DNA of 6,634 nt from Hydrogenophaga intermedia. Lineage in GTDB: Bacteria > Pseudomonadota > Gammaproteobacteria > Burkholderiales > Burkholderiaceae_C. Made by a program: the position numbers and the translations under genes. Shown in pieces: positions 4,256 to 6,634 of this stretch. The DNA lies in the NCBI GenBank assembly GCA_945869245.1, contig CAMBOY010000180.1, positions 1 through 6,634 of the forward strand. The letters are read 5' to 3'. A model generated the notes under the pieces. The model worked only from the letters and a program-made list of their open reading frames with translations, ran no database searches and was not told the origin of the DNA. Positions within the stretch are counted from its first letter, which is position 1. Every line of letters starts with the position of its first letter.

Positions 4256-6634
4256 TTATTGCAAACGCCGCCAGTCGATGATGGTTCCGCTGACCTCGCT
4301 TTTTTCTTTCTCCGGCAGGCAATTGGGACATGGTGGTGGCGGCGGAGGAGGTGGAGGCGGAGTTGGAGTTGGAGGCGGAGGCGGAGGCGGGGGAGAGCTG
4401 CATGTGGGAGAGTCACACACTATCTCAATTTCACCCTTATTCGTGGCGATCGTGATGCTCACCGGTCCTTGTGTGTTCAAGCGAGATAAGGATGTATTGC
4501 TTTGACCTGTGAACAAAGGCGTGGTGGGCGGAGCGCCATTGAAGATGTCGAGAAAGGTCGAATAGAAGTTGCCGCGTGTGCTCGGCAAATTGCACGATTC
4601 GCCGCTTTGCTGGGCCGGTGGCACGGTGGTGCGAAAGCGGACGACGGAGCCGTCAAACGCCTCGGTGTTGGCGAGCTGGCGTTCGCCGGATTGCGGCAAA
4701 TCCAGCAACCAGCCACGCCGGCTGTTGGGGCCTGAGTAGTTGACCGGATTGGCCGAGGTGCTGGCGAAGCTGCCGGAGAAGGCGCCGCTGGTTTGCAGCA
4801 CCAGATCGTTGCGTGTGGCCACCGTGTGGCCAGCAGCGGTATCCAAGGTGATCACCCCTTGCGCCGATCGGGTGTAACGCAGCGGATCGCGCACCGAATA
4901 GAGGCTTTGCGCAGCGCTGTTGCCGGCGTCGCCGGTGGCCATCAGCCGCCCGGTGCCCACAGCCACTTGCATCTGCTGGCTGCGGGGCACCCGCATCACA
5001 TACGGGGCGGTGGTGATGGGCTGGGCCACGCCGCTGGCGTTGGTGGTGCGCAGCAGGGGCTGAGCGCCAAACCGCACCTTCCAGTCGCCGGCGTTGGCTG
5101 AGCCCAGATCGAAGCTCCACAGATTGCCCTTGATGTCGCCGGCGTACACCAGATCGGCGGTGCCATTGCTGTCCAAATCGACCAAGCGCGGGGTGGACAA
5201 GCCGTTGCCAGCGGTGTCGGCGTTGGTCAGCACCGGCAGCAGTTCACGCGCGCCGTCGAGGTACTGGATCAACAAGACCGCGCGTCCGCTGGGGCTGTTG
5301 ACGCCGTTGCCCAAGACCACCGCCCAGCGCCCGTTGTTGAGTTTGGCCACTTGCGAGGTGCGGTTGCTGTCGGTGTCATCCGCCGCCGGTGGGGTCGCGA
5401 TGTGGCCGATGTGCGACTCGGCACCAGAGGTGCCCGGCGCTGAGAGGTCGAACAACACGCTGGATGCCGTGACCGCGCTGGGGTTGGTCACGTCCAGCGC
5501 AAAGTAGCCGCGCCCTCCCAGGCCCAGGGTGCCCACCAGCACCGAACGCCACGAGTCGCCAAGCTTGGCGTCGGCCACCATCGGGGTGCCGTCCACGATG
5601 TACTGGTGCTGGTAAGCGGGCAGGGTGTAGTCGCGCAGCTTGCTGTAGGCGCCGCGTGGCACGTAGGCAAACAGCTCGGCACCCTGGGCGGACGCGCTGG
5701 CGTTGAAGGCATGCAGCATGCCGCTATTGGAGCCGACGAACACCACGGGTGTGCGGTTTCGGTGGTTGGGGTTGTTGATGAAGGCACGTCGCTCGCTGTC
5801 GGTGACCGCAGCCAACGTAGGCGGGCCCATGAACACCGGGCTGGAATTGACCAGGCTGCCCAAGCGCGATTTGCGTTCGCGGTGCGGGCCGGCGGGTTGT
5901 TCGCGGCTGCGTTCGCCCAACAGGTAAGCCAGACGCTCTTGTCCCAGCGCTTCGCTGTCGCCGCCCTGCAGCGCGGTGCGCTGCCCGGGGCTGATGTTGG
6001 TCCAACTGAATCCCACAGCGCTGGCGCCGTCGTGGGTGAGCACGTTGCGCGGGTTGCTGCCCAGGTTGCGCGCGTCCAGGGTGGCGGCCGCGTTCCATTG
6101 CACCGCGCCGACAGAGCCGGTGCTGGTCACTGTCACCGCGTTGAGCAAGCCGTTCCACTGGGCCCCATCAAAACCCGACAGAAAGGCTTGGCCCTCCAGG
6201 CCAAGTTTGAGGCTGGTGGACGTGCCACCCGCGATGGGTGTGTTGGTGTCGAGCAAGATGTTGGACAAGATGTCGGTAAAGGCCACGCGCAAGTCGCTGG
6301 CCGAACGGGCCTGGTAGTACTTGCCCCGACCGTTGAGCGCCATGTGCCACAGGTCCATGGGGCGAGCGGGTTCGCCACCGGAGAACACATCACCCCAGGA
6401 GACCGCGCCGTTGACCAGGTTGGTGTAGCCAGTCCCGGTGTGGGTATCGGTGCCCCATGAGGGCTGACTGGTCCAACGCGTGGCCGAGGTGCCAAAACCA
6501 ATCGCGTACTGGGTCACGCCCTGCCAGGTCATGGGGTTGTTTTTGGGGTTCCAGTACGGCTGCAGGGTGGTGCTGCCGATGGCTTCGGGTGTGCTTTGTT
6601 TGACCAGCGGCTTGATCTCGTTGGGAATGGTGGG
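4256..6634 (-). CDS. pilY1: Type IV pilus tip/biogenesis protein PilY1 (N-terminal part outside window)
   Basis: PilY1 is an exported, pilus-associated protein needed for pilus extension, adhesion and surface sensing. The visible 792 residues form one unbroken frame running off the right end. The first visible ATG, at 6532, is internal because the frame continues upstream with no stop. The N-terminal signal and most of any von Willebrand A-like domain lie outside. Seen in order: the end of that domain with the GRGKYYQARSASDLRVAFTD block (about 103-122), LGSLVNSSPVFMGPP (258-272), the propeller blade VVFVGSNSGMLHAFNA (297-312), YQHQYIVDGTPM (341-352), LGLGGRGYFALDVTNP (370-385), and the calcium-type loop DLDSNGTAD (486-494) followed by LVYAGDIKGNLWSFDL. 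Near the end come two proline runs flanked by Cys pairs, then a short tail ending DWRRLQ, resembling the 'WRE' end common in PilY1. The identity is firm; the tail is unusual. Confidence 0.94.
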   Translation of the reverse strand, partial: PTIPNEIKPLVKQSTPEAIGSTTLQPYWNPKNNPMTWQGVTQYAIGFGTSATRWTSQPSWGTDTHTGTGYTNLVNGAVSWGDVFSGGEPARPMDLWHMALNGRGKYYQARSASDLRVAFTDILSNILLDTNTPIAGGTSTSLKLGLEGQAFLSGFDGAQWNGLLNAVTVTSTGSVGAVQWNAAATLDARNLGSNPRNVLTHDGASAVGFSWTNISPGQRTALQGGDSEALGQERLAYLLGERSREQPAGPHRERKSRLGSLVNSSPVFMGPPTLAAVTDSERRAFINNPNHRNRTPVVFVGSNSGMLHAFNASASAQGAELFAYVPRGAYSKLRDYTLPAYQHQYIVDGTPMVADAKLGDSWRSVLVGTLGLGGRGYFALDVTNPSAVTASSVLFDLSAPGTSGAESHIGHIATPPAADDTDSNRTSQVAKLNNGRWAVVLGNGVNSPSGRAVLLIQYLDGARELLPVLTNADTAGNGLSTPRLVDLDSNGTADLVYAGDIKGNLWSFDLGSANAGDWKVRFGAQPLLRTTNASGVAQPITTAPYVMRVPRSQQMQVAVGTGRLMATGDAGNSAAQSLYSVRDPLRYTRSAQGVITLDTAAGHTVATRNDLVLQTSGAFSGSFASTSANPVNYSGPNSRRGWLLDLPQSGERQLANTEAFDGSVVRFRTTVPPAQQSGESCNLPSTRGNFYSTFLDIFNGAPPTTPLFTGQSNTSLSRLNTQGPVSITIATNKGEIEIVCDSPTCSSPPPPPPPPTPTPPPPPPPPPPCPNCLPEKEKSEVSGTIIDWRRLQ
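4331..4393 (-). repeat. Triplet low-complexity tract encoding poly-proline in pilY1
   Basis: Sixty-three bases of near-uniform CCN codons on the minus strand (GGN-type repeat on the plus strand) encode eight prolines, Thr-Pro-Thr, then ten prolines. The codons are mixed (CCA, CCG, CCT, CCC), so it is an imperfect triplet repeat. Length changes by slippage would mostly stay in frame. The tract sits between CDSPTC and CPNC in the PilY1 tail. Confidence 0.9.
5153..5179 (-). other. Calcium-binding-type loop codons in pilY1
   Basis: These nine codons encode DLDSNGTAD, with acidic or amide side chains at loop positions 1, 3, 5 and 9. This is the EF-hand-like D-x-D-x-N-x-x-x-D loop known from the PilY1 propeller of Pseudomonas, where calcium binding controls pilus extension versus retraction. 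That this copy binds calcium is inferred from the residue pattern. Confidence 0.7.

Noticed and set aside
4331..4393. Repeat tract considered as a CRISPR or tandem intergenic repeat
   Set aside because: It is a coding triplet repeat for proline within an uninterrupted pilY1 frame, with no spacers.
4230..4403. N-terminal extension of pilE to an ATG at 4403
   Set aside because: It overlaps the 3' end of pilY1, encodes Ser/Ala low-complexity sequence from the repeat, and would place a 58-residue lead before a normal 12-residue prepilin leader.
1..6634. Search for a previously undescribed system
   Set aside because: Every base is accounted for by well-known pilus, riboflavin and nusB genes with short spacers. 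No unknown gene, RNA or mobile element could be supported.

Overview
The window looks like a chromosomal piece of a high-GC betaproteobacterium, most likely order Burkholderiales and plausibly Comamonadaceae. This rests on the protein style and on the pairing of type IV pilus genes with a ribD-ribE-ribB(A)-ribH-nusB cluster; it is an inference from memory of such proteins, not a database result. All seven genes lie on the minus strand, so transcription runs from the right end (base 6634) to the left end (base 1).

In transcription order, the right part holds type IV pilus genes. A 5'-truncated pilY1 (4256-6634) encodes the pilus-tip/adhesin protein with a calcium-type loop and an unusual proline-rich tail. 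It is followed by a minor pilin gene of the PilE type (3753-4229) with a clear class III (type IV prepilin) signal. The left part holds riboflavin biosynthesis: ribD (deaminase/reductase, 2626-3756), ribE (riboflavin synthase, 1970-2599), a ribBA-type gene whose GTP cyclohydrolase II half has lost its zinc site (836-1960), and ribH (lumazine synthase, 341-805). The N-terminal 112 codons of nusB (1-336, cut by the window edge) come last.

The genes are packed tightly. pilE and ribD overlap by 4 bases (ATGA) and the other gaps are 26, 26, 9, 30 and 4 bases, so the stretch reads as one co-directional unit. No gene-free stretch reaches 300 bases; the longest spacer is 30 bases. I saw no tRNA, rRNA, CRISPR array, insertion sequence, FMN riboswitch or convincing intrinsic terminator.

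Together RibD, RibB(A), RibH and RibE supply every step from the GTP cyclohydrolase II product to riboflavin, except the phosphatase step. The first step, GTP cyclohydrolase II, appears not to be supplied here because the domain is degenerate. I found no new biological system. The points most worth a second look are the physical fusion of the pilus and riboflavin units, the catalytically dead-looking RibA half, and the poly-proline tail of PilY1 with its repeat DNA.
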